A stretch of DNA of 64,000 nt, from assembly GCA_017626495.1 (NCBI GenBank), contig JAGAIP010000004.1, positions 107,936 through 171,935 of the forward strand. Reading direction: 5' to 3'. The notes under the pieces were generated by a model, which made no database searches, was not told the DNA's origin, and worked only from the letters and a program-made list of their open reading frames with translations. This DNA is from Clostridia bacterium. GTDB taxonomy: Bacteria > Bacillota > Clostridia > Christensenellales > Borkfalkiaceae. Below are positions 1 to 9,383 of this stretch, piece after piece. How positions within the stretch are numbered: the first letter of the stretch is position 1; each line of letters starts with the position of its first letter. A program made the position numbers and the translations under genes.

Positions 1-5
1 CTCAA

Positions 6-1163
6 ATGAAAAAAGTAATCATCGTTCGTTATGCGGAACTCTTCTTGAAGGGGAAGAATAAGGGCTACTTCGAGAGAATGTTTGTGATGAATATGGAAAA
101 ATCCCTGAAAGGCGTCAAACATGAAATCAGACGCGTTTCGGGGAGGTATCTCGTAGAGGGATTCGAGGAAGATCAAGCGGAAGAAGTGCTCTCTCGGCTT
201 CAAAAGGTTTTCGGAACGCATACGCTTTCCGTTGCGCTGGTCGTTCCGACCAACGCGGAAAACATTTTCGAGGCTGCCAAAGAGCTCTGCAAAGAAAACG
301 GAACCTTTAAGGTTGATACGCATAGAGTGGATAAGTCGTTCCCACAATCTTCGATGGAATTCTCTGCATGGCTCGGAGGGCAACTCCTTGCGCTTCATCC
401 GAATCTTCGCGTTGACGTGCATAAACCCGATTTTATCATCAACGTCGATATTCGTGAAAACGGCGTTACGATGGTATTTTCCGACTTTATTCAGGGAGCA
501 GGCGGTATGCCTGTCGGAACTGCGGGGAAAGGACTTCTGTTAATTTCCGGGGGCATCGACAGCCCCGTTGCAGGTCATATGATTGCAAAACGCGGAATGA
601 AAATCGAGTGTCTGCATTTCCATAGTTATCCGTATACCAATTTACAGGCAAAGGAGAAAGTGGAAGACCTCGCAAAAATCATCGCTTCCTATAACGGGGG
701 AGACATCGTTATGCATTGCGTCTCGGTCACGCATATTCAGGAAACGATTCATAAGAATTGTACGGAAGACTATATGATTACGCTCCTTCGCCGTTTTATG
801 ATGAGGATCGCCGAACGTGTCGCAAAAGAGGTCGGGGCACAATGTCTGATTACGGGAGAAAGTCTCGGTCAGGTCGCGTCCCAGACGGTCGAGGGAATGA
901 CTTCCTCGAACGCAGTCATTGAAGATTTACCCGTTTTGAGACCGCTTTGCGGATTCGATAAAAACGAGATTATCGAGCGGTCGCGCGCAATCGGAACGTA
1001 CGAAACTTCGATACTTCCGTATGAAGATTGTTGTACGGTTTTCCTTCCGAAATTTCCCGTGACAAAACCGAAGATGAAGGACGTATTGGCCGAGGAGGCA
1101 AAGCTCGACGTCGACGCTTTGATTGAAGAAGCAATGTTAACATATGAAACAATTGAGCTGTGA
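6..1163 (+). CDS. thiI: tRNA 4-thiouridine synthase ThiI
   Basis: ThiI adenylates U8 of tRNA and moves sulfur from a cysteine desulfurase onto it; in many bacteria it also serves thiazole synthesis. The 385-residue product has an N-terminal ferredoxin-like/THUMP part (about 1-165) and a PP-loop ATPase whose SGGIDSPVAGHM signature lies near residue 180. The family's C-terminal rhodanese domain is absent, as in most Firmicutes, so a separate sulfur donor is expected. The start at base 6 is the first ATG and gives the normal N-terminus (MKKVIIVRYAEL); its ribosome site lies outside the window. A cysteine desulfurase usually sits just upstream, which cannot be checked. Length and motifs are normal. 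Confidence 0.96.
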   Translation: MKKVIIVRYAELFLKGKNKGYFERMFVMNMEKSLKGVKHEIRRVSGRYLVEGFEEDQAEEVLSRLQKVFGTHTLSVALVVPTNAENIFEAAKELCKENGTFKVDTHRVDKSFPQSSMEFSAWLGGQLLALHPNLRVDVHKPDFIINVDIRENGVTMVFSDFIQGAGGMPVGTAGKGLLLISGGIDSPVAGHMIAKRGMKIECLHFHSYPYTNLQAKEKVEDLAKIIASYNGGDIVMHCVSVTHIQETIHKNCTEDYMITLLRRFMMRIAERVAKEVGAQCLITGESLGQVASQTVEGMTSSNAVIEDLPVLRPLCGFDKNEIIERSRAIGTYETSILPYEDCCTVFLPKFPVTKPKMKDVLAEEAKLDVDALIEEAMLTYETIEL

Positions 1164-1178
1164 GACAGAATAAAAATA

Positions 1179-1209
1179 AAATGGTGGGACTATTCGTTCC
1201 ACCATTCTT
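1179..1209. terminator. hairpin between thiI and the convergent PBP gene
   Basis: AATGGTGG pairs with CCACCATT, followed on the plus strand by TCTTT. The stem overlaps the last codons of the convergent PBP gene, so it probably serves mainly thiI. Confidence 0.55.
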
Positions 1210-3382
1210 TATCAACGATAGGGGGATTCGTAGGAATCTCTTTTTTTTCCGCGTCGGTATGAATCATCGAAAGCAGTATCGGCGTACCTTGCCGTCCAAA
1301 ACACAGTGGGGTGACCGTGTAAAGGTAAGTTGTGTCAGGTATAATATCCAAATCAATCACTTTTGTTGATTGTATATTATTGTATAATATTGTATATTCG
1401 TGTATGGATGCGCGTTCGATGCGATACGAATAATATTTCATATCCGGCAAATCTATCTCGATTTTTCCGTCGCAGTAGGTGATACTTGGGGGAGAGATCG
1501 TCGGATTCGAAAAGTATTGCGATATGATTTTTGGTTCTTTTCCCATCTTAAATCTCGCTTTGATCCGTTCGTTTTTGGGAGAATTTGCGTCCGCAATCTC
1601 CATTTTTTGCTTTTCGTATGCCATCTTGTCCAGTTCTACCGTCTTTATTTTTCCGCTTTCCGAAATGCTCGAAGGGTATTTTTCCCTGTAAATGCCCTCT
1701 AAAATCTTTTTTGTTTCTTCTATCGGCACAGATCCACCCGTTTCTTTAATAGGGCTGTAATCGGCGTTTCCGAGCCATATTCCGATCGTGTGTTTTTCCG
1801 TAAGCGTAACTGCGTACGCGTCCGTGTTGCCGTTCTTTCCGCCTACCGTTCCCGTTTTTGCGTACGTCTCGAACGGTAGCGAGGATAATTTCTTCGCCGT
1901 TCCTTCTTTTGTTGTGTAATTTAACATTTCATTTGTCAAATCAATCGTCTCTTCTGAAAAAATTCTGTTTCCCGACCTCTTTTTTTCGTAGATTTGTTTG
2001 CCGTCCCGTTCTATTTTTCCGATGGTTGTGAAGGGAATGAACATGCCGTGGCGTGAAAAAACGGAGTATGCGCTCACGATGTCGTGAAGCGTGAATCCCT
2101 CTTTCATTGCGCCGAGCGCAAGCGCGAGACTGTTCTCCTCGGTCTGTAAATTCATTTTATCGAGAAAGCTCTTTCCCGTTTCCACGCCGATTTCGTTGAG
2201 GAGTTTTACGGCGACTACGTTGGAACTCACCGCAAACGCCTCTTTTGCACTGATATATCCTCTGTAAACGTCGCCGTAATTAGAGGGGGAGTAATCGGAA
2301 AAATCGGTCTTTTCATCGAGAACGGGCGTCATCGGAACGACGTGATCTTGTTCGATCGCAGGTGCGTATACGAGGAGAGGCTTAATCACCGACCCGGGTA
2401 ATCGTTTGATTTTTCCGACGGTAGAATGGTATCCTGCAAGCAGTCCCGTATCGTTCTCTGCCACGCATAGTATTGCGTCTGAATCTGCGTCATAACCGAG
2501 TAAACCCTGAATATTCGGATCGTAGCCCGTCGTTACGACGAGCTTTTCCGCTTGAATCGAATTTGATTCGATGAGCTCGTCCAACTCCTCAAAGACGAGT
2601 TCGAGGTAAGCGTTTTCTTCGCAAATCGTCGGTTTTTCGGGCAGAGGTTCTCCCTTTGCCGTTGTTATTATGTCTGACATAACTTCGTCTTTTTCCATTT
2701 CAGACAGGACGAGATTTCTTCTCGCAAGGCATTTTTCGGGGTATTTGAACGGGGAATATCGGTTGGGAGACTGCAATAATCCTGCAAGCATTGCGCTCTC
2801 CGCAATCGTCAGCCGGTCGGGCGTTTTGTCAAAATAATATTTGCTTGCGTTTCCGATTCCGTAAATGCTGTGCCCGAAATACACGGTATTGAGATAAAGT
2901 TCCAAAATCTCGTCTTTCGAATACGTCCGTTCAAGCATGAAGGTAAGGCGTATTTCTTTGAGTTTTCGCTTGATGGTCTTTTCTCCCGTAAGGTGCGTAT
3001 TTTTGATGAGCTGTTGAGATATGGTCGACGCGCCCTGCCGAAAACTTCCGCTTTTCACATTTTCCATCGCCGCCTTCGCCATTCTTTTTAAGTTGATTCC
3101 ACCGTGCTCGTAAAAGCGTTTGTCCTCGATAGACAAAAAAGCCTGCTTCGTCTCTTCTTTGAGCAGGGACAGAGGCGTATGAATTTTGTGTTCCGAGAGG
3201 GAAAGCGTTTCCATCTTTTCCCCGTTTTTGTCTAAGAACAGTACGTTTTGTTCGTTTCCGATGAGTTTGCTTTCGTCCAAGACGCAATCTCTCGTAATGA
3301 AAAGAAAGGTTGCAATCGGCGTTATCAATAAGACGGTCAGGGAAAGTAACAGGATGAGAGAGATTTTGGTCGCTTTATTCAT
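1190..3382 (-). CDS. class A penicillin-binding protein (transglycosylase/transpeptidase)
   Basis: Bifunctional peptidoglycan synthase anchored by one N-terminal membrane helix (about residues 7-30). The GT51 glycosyltransferase domain carries the catalytic-Glu motif EDKRFYEHGG near residue 86, then GASTISQQLIKN and the LELYLNTVYFG block. The transpeptidase domain has its active serine in PGSVIKP (about 329), an SSN motif (about 382) and KTGT (about 507). The usual GSTFKP is replaced by GSVIKP, an accepted variant that keeps S-x-x-K. The last ~100 residues form a C-terminal domain resembling fibronectin type III. It is transcribed divergently from miaB. No ribosome site precedes the ATG; the -10 box ends only six bases upstream, so a leaderless transcript is likely. 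Confidence 0.93.
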   Translation of the reverse strand: MNKATKISLILLLSLTVLLITPIATFLFITRDCVLDESKLIGNEQNVLFLDKNGEKMETLSLSEHKIHTPLSLLKEETKQAFLSIEDKRFYEHGGINLKRMAKAAMENVKSGSFRQGASTISQQLIKNTHLTGEKTIKRKLKEIRLTFMLERTYSKDEILELYLNTVYFGHSIYGIGNASKYYFDKTPDRLTIAESAMLAGLLQSPNRYSPFKYPEKCLARRNLVLSEMEKDEVMSDIITTAKGEPLPEKPTICEENAYLELVFEELDELIESNSIQAEKLVVTTGYDPNIQGLLGYDADSDAILCVAENDTGLLAGYHSTVGKIKRLPGSVIKPLLVYAPAIEQDHVVPMTPVLDEKTDFSDYSPSNYGDVYRGYISAKEAFAVSSNVVAVKLLNEIGVETGKSFLDKMNLQTEENSLALALGAMKEGFTLHDIVSAYSVFSRHGMFIPFTTIGKIERDGKQIYEKKRSGNRIFSEETIDLTNEMLNYTTKEGTAKKLSSLPFETYAKTGTVGGKNGNTDAYAVTLTEKHTIGIWLGNADYSPIKETGGSVPIEETKKILEGIYREKYPSSISESGKIKTVELDKMAYEKQKMEIADANSPKNERIKARFKMGKEPKIISQYFSNPTISPPSITYCDGKIEIDLPDMKYYSYRIERASIHEYTILYNNIQSTKVIDLDIIPDTTYLYTVTPLCFGRQGTPILLSMIHTDAEKKEIPTNPPIVDKEWWNE
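2669..2681. repeat. exact copy of the recurrent palindrome TATGTCTGACATA
   Basis: Perfect 13-base palindrome (15 bases with flanking T and A) inside the PBP gene, where on the minus strand it encodes Met-Ser-Asp-Ile. One of two exact copies in the window; see findings for the full list. Confidence 0.8.
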
Positions 3383-3388
3383 AAAAAT

Positions 3389-3417
3389 AGTATGGAAAAT
3401 AACGCAAATCTTATCAA
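3389..3417 (-). promoter_or_regulatory. promoter of the PBP gene, leaderless arrangement
   Basis: On the minus strand TTGATA, 17 bases, CATACT, then only six bases to the ATG. Its -35 lies five bases from the -35 of the divergent miaB promoter. Confidence 0.65.
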
Positions 3418-3422
3418 AACAT

Positions 3423-3451
3423 TTGAATTATTTCGTAAAAAAAGGTATAAT
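3423..3451 (+). promoter_or_regulatory. miaB operon promoter
   Basis: TTGAAT, 17 bases, TATAAT, about 26 bases before the miaB start; likely drives miaB-mutS-mutL-miaA and the PLP gene. Confidence 0.75.
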
Positions 3452-3477
3452 GTCCATATCAATATTTGGGGTAATCT

Positions 3478-4794
3478 ATGGAAAAGAGATATACGGTCAT
3501 AACGTACGGTTGTCAGATGAACGTTCACGAATCCGAAAAAATCGCGGGGATTCTCGAAGAGATGGGCTATGTTCGCGGCGGCGAAGAGGACGCGCAGATC
3601 ATCGTATTTAATACCTGTTGTATTCGTGAAAATGCGGAAAATCATGCATTCGGCAACATCGGCGCGCTCAAAAAGAGAAAAAAAGAGGATCCCGATCTTC
3701 TCATCTGCGTCGGCGGATGTATGATGCAGGAAAAAGGTATGCCCGAAGAAATCAAGCGAAAATTTCCCTTCGTGGACGTCGTGTTCGGCACGCATAATCT
3801 GTACGAACTTCGCCATTTGATTGAAATGAAACAGGCGGGCAGAAAAAAAATCCTCATTGATATTCACGACAAAGAGGGGGAAATCATCGAGGGAGAAAAT
3901 CCCTCCCGAACGAGCTATCCCAACGCGTGGGTCAATATCAATTACGGGTGCAACAATTTCTGCACTTATTGCATTGTGCCGTACGTGCGCGGAAGAGAGC
4001 GTTCGAGAAAACCCGAACACATTCTTTCGGAAGTCGAAAAGCTCGTAAAAGAGGGGTATAAGGAAATTACACTGCTTGGTCAGAACGTCAATTCTTACGG
4101 CAAGGATCTCGAATGCTCTATGACGTTCCCCGAATTACTGGACAAAGTCGCGTCTATCGAAGGGGAGTTCAGGCTTCGTTTCATGACGAGCCATCCCAAG
4201 GATTTCAACGAGGAGCTCGTGAAGGTGATTGCAAAACACGATAAAATTCCCAACCTGATCCACCTTCCCGTGCAGAGCGGTTCGGATCGCATTCTCAGTG
4301 CAATGAACCGTCGTTACACTTCGGGAGAATACCTCGCAAAAGTAAAAATGCTCCGTTTCTATCTTCCCGACGCGGAACTTACGTCAGACATAATCGTCGG
4401 GTTTCCGGGTGAAACGGACGAGGATTTCGAGGCGACGATGCGCCTTGTGAAAGAGGTTGATTTTGCTTCCGCGTTCACGTTCGTGTATTCGAAGAGAAAA
4501 GGTACGAAAGCCGCTGAAATGGAAAATCAAGTTCCCGAGGAGATTCAGAAAAAACGTATTATGTCTCTCATAGAACTTGTCAATGCGCAGACGAGAGCGA
4601 AGAGCGAGAAGTATCTCGGAAAGGAAGTAACCATTCTTTGCGAAGATTACGATACCAAAAAGGGAATGTATCTCGGAAGGGACGAATACGGCAGAATGGG
4701 ATACTTTAAGAGCGACAGAAACAGAATCGGAGATTGGATTCGCCTGAAAATTACGGATTGTTCGGGCATTTCCCTGTACGGAGAAGAGGTTTAA
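3478..4794 (+). CDS. miaB: tRNA-2-methylthio-N6-dimethylallyladenosine synthase MiaB
   Basis: Radical-SAM methylthiotransferase that converts i6A37 to ms2i6A37 in tRNAs reading UNN codons. The N-terminal UPF0004 domain holds the first cluster cysteines (YGCQMNVHESEK near residue 11, NTCCIRENA near 46, and GGCM near 80). The radical-SAM cluster is NNFCTYCIVPYVRG near residue 160, and a TRAM domain occupies roughly the last 65 residues. It lies one base before mutS and in the same operon as miaA, which makes its i6A substrate. The conserved TSDIIVGFPGE block contains a one-mismatch copy of the recurrent 13-base palindrome. Confidence 0.96.
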   Translation: MEKRYTVITYGCQMNVHESEKIAGILEEMGYVRGGEEDAQIIVFNTCCIRENAENHAFGNIGALKKRKKEDPDLLICVGGCMMQEKGMPEEIKRKFPFVDVVFGTHNLYELRHLIEMKQAGRKKILIDIHDKEGEIIEGENPSRTSYPNAWVNINYGCNNFCTYCIVPYVRGRERSRKPEHILSEVEKLVKEGYKEITLLGQNVNSYGKDLECSMTFPELLDKVASIEGEFRLRFMTSHPKDFNEELVKVIAKHDKIPNLIHLPVQSGSDRILSAMNRRYTSGEYLAKVKMLRFYLPDAELTSDIIVGFPGETDEDFEATMRLVKEVDFASAFTFVYSKRKGTKAAEMENQVPEEIQKKRIMSLIELVNAQTRAKSEKYLGKEVTILCEDYDTKKGMYLGRDEYGRMGYFKSDRNRIGDWIRLKITDCSGISLYGEEV

Positions 4795-4795
4795 G

Positions 4796-7375
4796 ATGGC
4801 GCTTTCGCAAATGATGCAGCACTATGTGCAGACCAAAGAAAAATATAAAGATTGCGTCCTTTTTTATCGTCTCGGCGATTTCTACGAGATGTTTTTCGAG
4901 GACGCCGTCGAAGTGTCCGAGCTTTTGGGGCTTACCTTGACGGGCAAGGATTGCGGACTTGAAGAGAGAGCTCCTATGTGTGGCATACCTTATCATGCCG
5001 CGGAGGGGTACATTACAAAACTCGTCTCTTTGGGCAAAAAGGTCGCAATCTGCGAGCAGCTGACCGATCCATCCGCATCGAAAGGGCTTGTGGAACGCGA
5101 CGTCATTCGAATTGTTTCCGCAGGTACGCTCATCGAAGAAGATCAACTCGACGAGAAAACAAACAACTATATCGCGTCCGTTTTGAAGGGAGAAGATTCC
5201 TGTGCGCTCGCATGGGCTGACATCACGACGGGAGAATTCTGCGTGACAGAGTATTTCGGGGAAAAGATGCTCGACGATTGTTTCGGCGAACTTTTGAAAC
5301 TCTCCGTGGCAGAGATCATCGCAAACGAAGAGATGGCAAAGATCGCTTGCGATCGAAAGGAAATTCAGAAGAAAGCGTTGCCTCCCTTTTCCATGTACGT
5401 TCCCTGGGCGTTTAACGTCGGCGCTGCGGAGAAAAGCCTTTTAGAGCAATTTTCTGCGACTTCTTTGGCGTCCTACGGAATTGCGGGGAAATCGCTCTGT
5501 ATCGGCGCGGCAGGCGCTCTGGTCGAATACCTCAAAGAGACGCAAAAGCACGCGCTTAAAAACCTGACGTCCGTTACTTACCGTTCCACGGAACAGTACA
5601 TGGTTCTCGATACGATTGCCGTGCGCAATCTCGAACTTACGAGAACCTTGGGAGAGAACAAGCGTTACGGCTCCCTTTTATGGCTCCTCGATAAGACAAA
5701 GACGGGCATGGGCGCGAGGCTTCTTTCGTCGATGATTCTTTCTCCCTTGCAAAAGATCGATGAGATCGTTTATCGTCAGGAGGGCGTTTCGGAACTGTTC
5801 GATGCGTCGGTGATCCGTATGGGGATTTCCGATCAACTCAAAGGCGTCAAGGACGTCGCAAGACTTTCGGGCAAAATTTCCAACGGCAATCTTACGCCGA
5901 GGGATTGCATCGCGCTTGCAGCTTCCTTGGATTGTTTGCCTTCTTTGAGGTTTCAGCTCACAGGTTTTACCTCGCGTATTCTGTCTGACGTAAGTGCAAA
6001 ACTTTTGGATATGTCAGACGTTGTATCGACGCTTACGAGCGCAATCGATCCTGACGCTCCCGCGGTTTTGAAAGACGGCGGTTATATCAGAAGGGGGTAT
6101 AACAGCGAGCTCGATTCTCTCCGCGATTTGCGTGCAGGCGGTAAATCCGTCATTGCCGAAATCGAGGCGAGAGAGCGTGAACGGACGGGAATCAAACCTC
6201 TCAAAATCGGATTCAACAGGGTGTTCGGTTATTACATCGAAGTTTCGAAAACATTCAGAGATAAGGTTCCCTACGACTATCAGAGAAAACAAACGCTCAC
6301 GACGGGGGAACGCTATATCACCGAGGAACTCAAAGAAATCGAGACGAAGATTTTAACGAGCGAAGAGAGGGCTCTCAAAATCGAAGAGGAACTCTATTCT
6401 CGCATCAGGAGCTATCTTCTCGAAAATTTGGAACGGTTCAAGACGGTTGCAGACGGCATTGCGCTTTTAGACGTTCTCGTTTCCCTTGCAACAGTGGCGA
6501 AGGAAAACAAATACGTCAAACCTACCATGGTCGAAAGCGGAGAACCTCTCGTCATATCCGAAGGGAGACACCCCGTCGTGGAGCGCATTTCCAAAGAACG
6601 CTTTGTTCCCAACGATACGCTTCTCGATTCCGATGAAAACAGAACGATGATTCTCACGGGACCGAACATGGCAGGTAAGAGTACCTATATGAGGCAGAAC
6701 GCGCTCATCGTACTTATGTCACACATAGGTTCGTTCGTACCGGCGAGATCGGCGAAAATTCCCGTGGTCGACAGAATCTTTACGAGGGTCGGCGCGAGCG
6801 ACAATCTCATCTACGATCAAAGTACGTTCATGGTCGAAATGACGGAGGTTGCATCCATTCTTTTGAATGCGACGAATCGAAGTCTTTTGATCTTAGACGA
6901 GGTCGGTCGCGGTACCAGTACCTACGACGGACTTTCCATCGCATGGGCGGTGATAGAATACCTCAATAACGTAATCGGAGCAAAAACGCTCTTTGCGACG
7001 CATTATCACGAGCTAACCGAGCTCGAAGGAAACATGCAGGGCGTCAAAAATTATAAGGTCACGGTGAAGGAAGTGAACGGAGCGGTTCTCTTCCTCAGAA
7101 AAATCATGCGCGGCGGAGCAAACAAGAGTTTCGGCGTCGAAGTCGCATCGCTTGCAGGCGTACCGAGCCAAGTTACGGGACGCGCGAAACAAATTCTCAA
7201 AGAACTTGAAAAGAAAGATATTATGCGTGGCAAAGTCGTACAAAAGGAAACGGAAGAGCCCGTCGTGAGCGAGGTGGAACGTATTCTGTCTGACATAGAC
7301 GTAAATACGTTGTCGCCCATGCAGGCGTTGATGCTCTTGTCCGACTTGAAGGAGAAGATCAATGGCAAAAATTAA
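4796..7375 (+). CDS. mutS: DNA mismatch repair protein MutS
   Basis: Mismatch-recognition ATPase. The N-terminal domain has the Phe-x-Glu mismatch wedge in GDFYEMFFEDA (about residues 26-36). Connector, core and clamp domains follow. The ABC-type ATPase carries Walker A TGPNMAGKST near residue 622 and Walker B/signature LLILDEVGRGTSTYDG near 697. The 859-residue length is typical. Its ATG follows the miaB stop by one base, so translation is probably coupled, and it overlaps mutL by 14 bases. Four near-copies of the recurrent palindrome lie inside it (5980, 6010, 6715, 7285). Confidence 0.97.
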   Translation: MALSQMMQHYVQTKEKYKDCVLFYRLGDFYEMFFEDAVEVSELLGLTLTGKDCGLEERAPMCGIPYHAAEGYITKLVSLGKKVAICEQLTDPSASKGLVERDVIRIVSAGTLIEEDQLDEKTNNYIASVLKGEDSCALAWADITTGEFCVTEYFGEKMLDDCFGELLKLSVAEIIANEEMAKIACDRKEIQKKALPPFSMYVPWAFNVGAAEKSLLEQFSATSLASYGIAGKSLCIGAAGALVEYLKETQKHALKNLTSVTYRSTEQYMVLDTIAVRNLELTRTLGENKRYGSLLWLLDKTKTGMGARLLSSMILSPLQKIDEIVYRQEGVSELFDASVIRMGISDQLKGVKDVARLSGKISNGNLTPRDCIALAASLDCLPSLRFQLTGFTSRILSDVSAKLLDMSDVVSTLTSAIDPDAPAVLKDGGYIRRGYNSELDSLRDLRAGGKSVIAEIEARERERTGIKPLKIGFNRVFGYYIEVSKTFRDKVPYDYQRKQTLTTGERYITEELKEIETKILTSEERALKIEEELYSRIRSYLLENLERFKTVADGIALLDVLVSLATVAKENKYVKPTMVESGEPLVISEGRHPVVERISKERFVPNDTLLDSDENRTMILTGPNMAGKSTYMRQNALIVLMSHIGSFVPARSAKIPVVDRIFTRVGASDNLIYDQSTFMVEMTEVASILLNATNRSLLILDEVGRGTSTYDGLSIAWAVIEYLNNVIGAKTLFATHYHELTELEGNMQGVKNYKVTVKEVNGAVLFLRKIMRGGANKSFGVEVASLAGVPSQVTGRAKQILKELEKKDIMRGKVVQKETEEPVVSEVERILSDIDVNTLSPMQALMLLSDLKEKINGKN

Positions 7376-9383
7376 CATATTGCCTGCATCCGTCTATAAT
7401 CGAATCGCCGCAGGGGAAGTGGTCGATCGTCCGTATTCGGTCGTCAAGGAACTCGTAGAAAATGCAATCGACGCAGGCGCAAAGAACATTGACGTTCTCA
7501 TTGAACAGGGCGGTAAAAAACGCATTCAAGTGACCGATGACGGGCACGGCATCGAACGGGACGACCTCGTTTCCGCGTTTCTTCCGCATGCCACGAGCAA
7601 AATTGCCAAGGCGGAGGATCTCGACGCGATTTTGACGCTCGGATTTCGCGGTGAGGCGCTCGCGTCCATCTCGTCCGTCGCAAAGGTGACGATCGTATCC
7701 AAGACGGAAGAGGGAAACGCGAACCGTATCACGAACGAAGGCGGTGCGATCGGTGAAATCATGGAATGCGGAGGCGCAAAGGGCACGCAGATTACCGTGG
7801 ACGAGCTCTTCTTCAATACCCCTGCAAGGCAGAAATTCTTGAAAGCGGATAAGTCCGAAGAATCCGACGTAACCAACCTGCTCGCCCGACTGATTCTCGG
7901 GCATCCCGATATTTCTTTTACCTATTATGCGGACGGAAGAAAGGTATGTCAGTCATTCGGAGGAGGGCTCGAAGAAGCTATGTCTGCCGTATACGATACG
8001 AAATGCCTGAAAGAATGCATTCGAATCGACGCGGAAAAACACGGTATTCGCATCAGCGGGTACATCGGCAATCAGAACTATTTCAAAGCGAACAGAACTT
8101 ATCAGACGACGTTCGTCAACGGAAGGTACGTCACGAATAATACCATTCAGATGGCGATGCATAACGCTTACGGCTCGTATGCCATGAAACGTCAATATCC
8201 GTTTTATGTACTATTTATTACCGTACCGACGGAAATCGTCGACGTCAACGTGCATCCCAACAAAGCCGACGTCAGATTTGCAAATAATCAAATTATTTAC
8301 GGTTGCCTCTATAACGTGGTGACTTCAATCCTCGACGGTACGGCGTCTGCGCTCGATTTTGTGGCAGATAAACCGAAAGAGACGGTAAAATCGACCTTTC
8401 CCGAAGCCGTCTCTGTTTCCGCGGTCAAAGAAGAAAAAACGGAGAGACAGTTTCCCTCCGTTACAAAATCAACCTACGGCGAGCCGGAACGTAAGCCGCG
8501 CTCTTCGCCAAGTCAAACGTCGGGAATTATTTCAGAGCCGAAAAGGGTGGAACCTGCCTACGTCTTTTCGTATGAAGAGGCAAAAAAGGAGCTTGAACTT
8601 GGAAAACCTATGACAGGCATGATGGCGTATCCTTTTGAAGAAGTGAGAACAACCGTGGAGGTGCATTCTCCTACGACAAACCGTGCGCCGAAGCAAGAGA
8701 AGGAAAAAATCGAAAAACAGATCAAAGAGGAAGAGGACGCATTCGAACAGAATAAGAAATTTCTTGCCGAGTTGGAAGAAAAGAAGGCGAAACAGGCAAA
8801 AGTTGAAATCGGTGAGTGTACCTATTGCGGCGCTTTGTTCCAAACGTATCTCATTTACGAAAGAGGGGACGATGCGTTTCTCATCGATCAGCACGCCGCG
8901 CACGAACGGTTGATATTCGACGCTTTGAAAGAAAAAACGGAGAACCGCTCTGTCATGGTTCAGCCGATGCTCATGCCGTACATTCTCAATACGAGCGTTT
9001 CCGAGAGTGATTTTTTGAACGCGCATCTCGAAGAGATTCGCGCTCTCGGGTTTGATATAGACGAGTTCGGAACAAATACGTTCAAGGTGTCGGGAGTGCC
9101 CCTCGACTTGCAGGACATCTCCCTCGATGCGTTCTTCGGGGATATTCTGTCTGACATAACAGGGCTTAGAGGAATCAAACTCACCGAGCTTTTGAAAGAT
9201 AAATTGGCTATGGCGGCTTGTAAAGCCGCGGTCAAAGGAGGAATGCGTCTTTCCGACGAACAGGTGAAAAAACTGTTTGAAATGATGGACGGGAACATGG
9301 GACTCAAATGTCCTCACGGCAGACCCGTCGTCGTTCGACTGACCAAAACGGAAATCGAAAAGATGTTCAAACGGATCGTCTGA
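7362..9383 (+). CDS. mutL: DNA mismatch repair protein MutL
   Basis: GHL ATPase that links MutS to strand incision. The N-terminal ATPase motifs are clear (VVDRPYSVVKELVENAIDAGA region, DDGHGI, GFRGEAL near residue 93). A low-complexity Lys/Glu-rich linker covers about residues 340-480. The C-terminal endonuclease-type domain has DQHAAHERLIFD near 508, ACKAAVKGG near 620 and CPHGRP near 650, so this is the nicking form of MutL. The family motif DQHA-x2-E-x4-E ends in Asp here, and a C-x2-C pair (ECTYCG) sits just before the domain. The start overlaps mutS by 14 bases. Confidence 0.96.
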   Translation: MAKINILPASVYNRIAAGEVVDRPYSVVKELVENAIDAGAKNIDVLIEQGGKKRIQVTDDGHGIERDDLVSAFLPHATSKIAKAEDLDAILTLGFRGEALASISSVAKVTIVSKTEEGNANRITNEGGAIGEIMECGGAKGTQITVDELFFNTPARQKFLKADKSEESDVTNLLARLILGHPDISFTYYADGRKVCQSFGGGLEEAMSAVYDTKCLKECIRIDAEKHGIRISGYIGNQNYFKANRTYQTTFVNGRYVTNNTIQMAMHNAYGSYAMKRQYPFYVLFITVPTEIVDVNVHPNKADVRFANNQIIYGCLYNVVTSILDGTASALDFVADKPKETVKSTFPEAVSVSAVKEEKTERQFPSVTKSTYGEPERKPRSSPSQTSGIISEPKRVEPAYVFSYEEAKKELELGKPMTGMMAYPFEEVRTTVEVHSPTTNRAPKQEKEKIEKQIKEEEDAFEQNKKFLAELEEKKAKQAKVEIGECTYCGALFQTYLIYERGDDAFLIDQHAAHERLIFDALKEKTENRSVMVQPMLMPYILNTSVSESDFLNAHLEEIRALGFDIDEFGTNTFKVSGVPLDLQDISLDAFFGDILSDITGLRGIKLTELLKDKLAMAACKAAVKGGMRLSDEQVKKLFEMMDGNMGLKCPHGRPVVVRLTKTEIEKMFKRIV

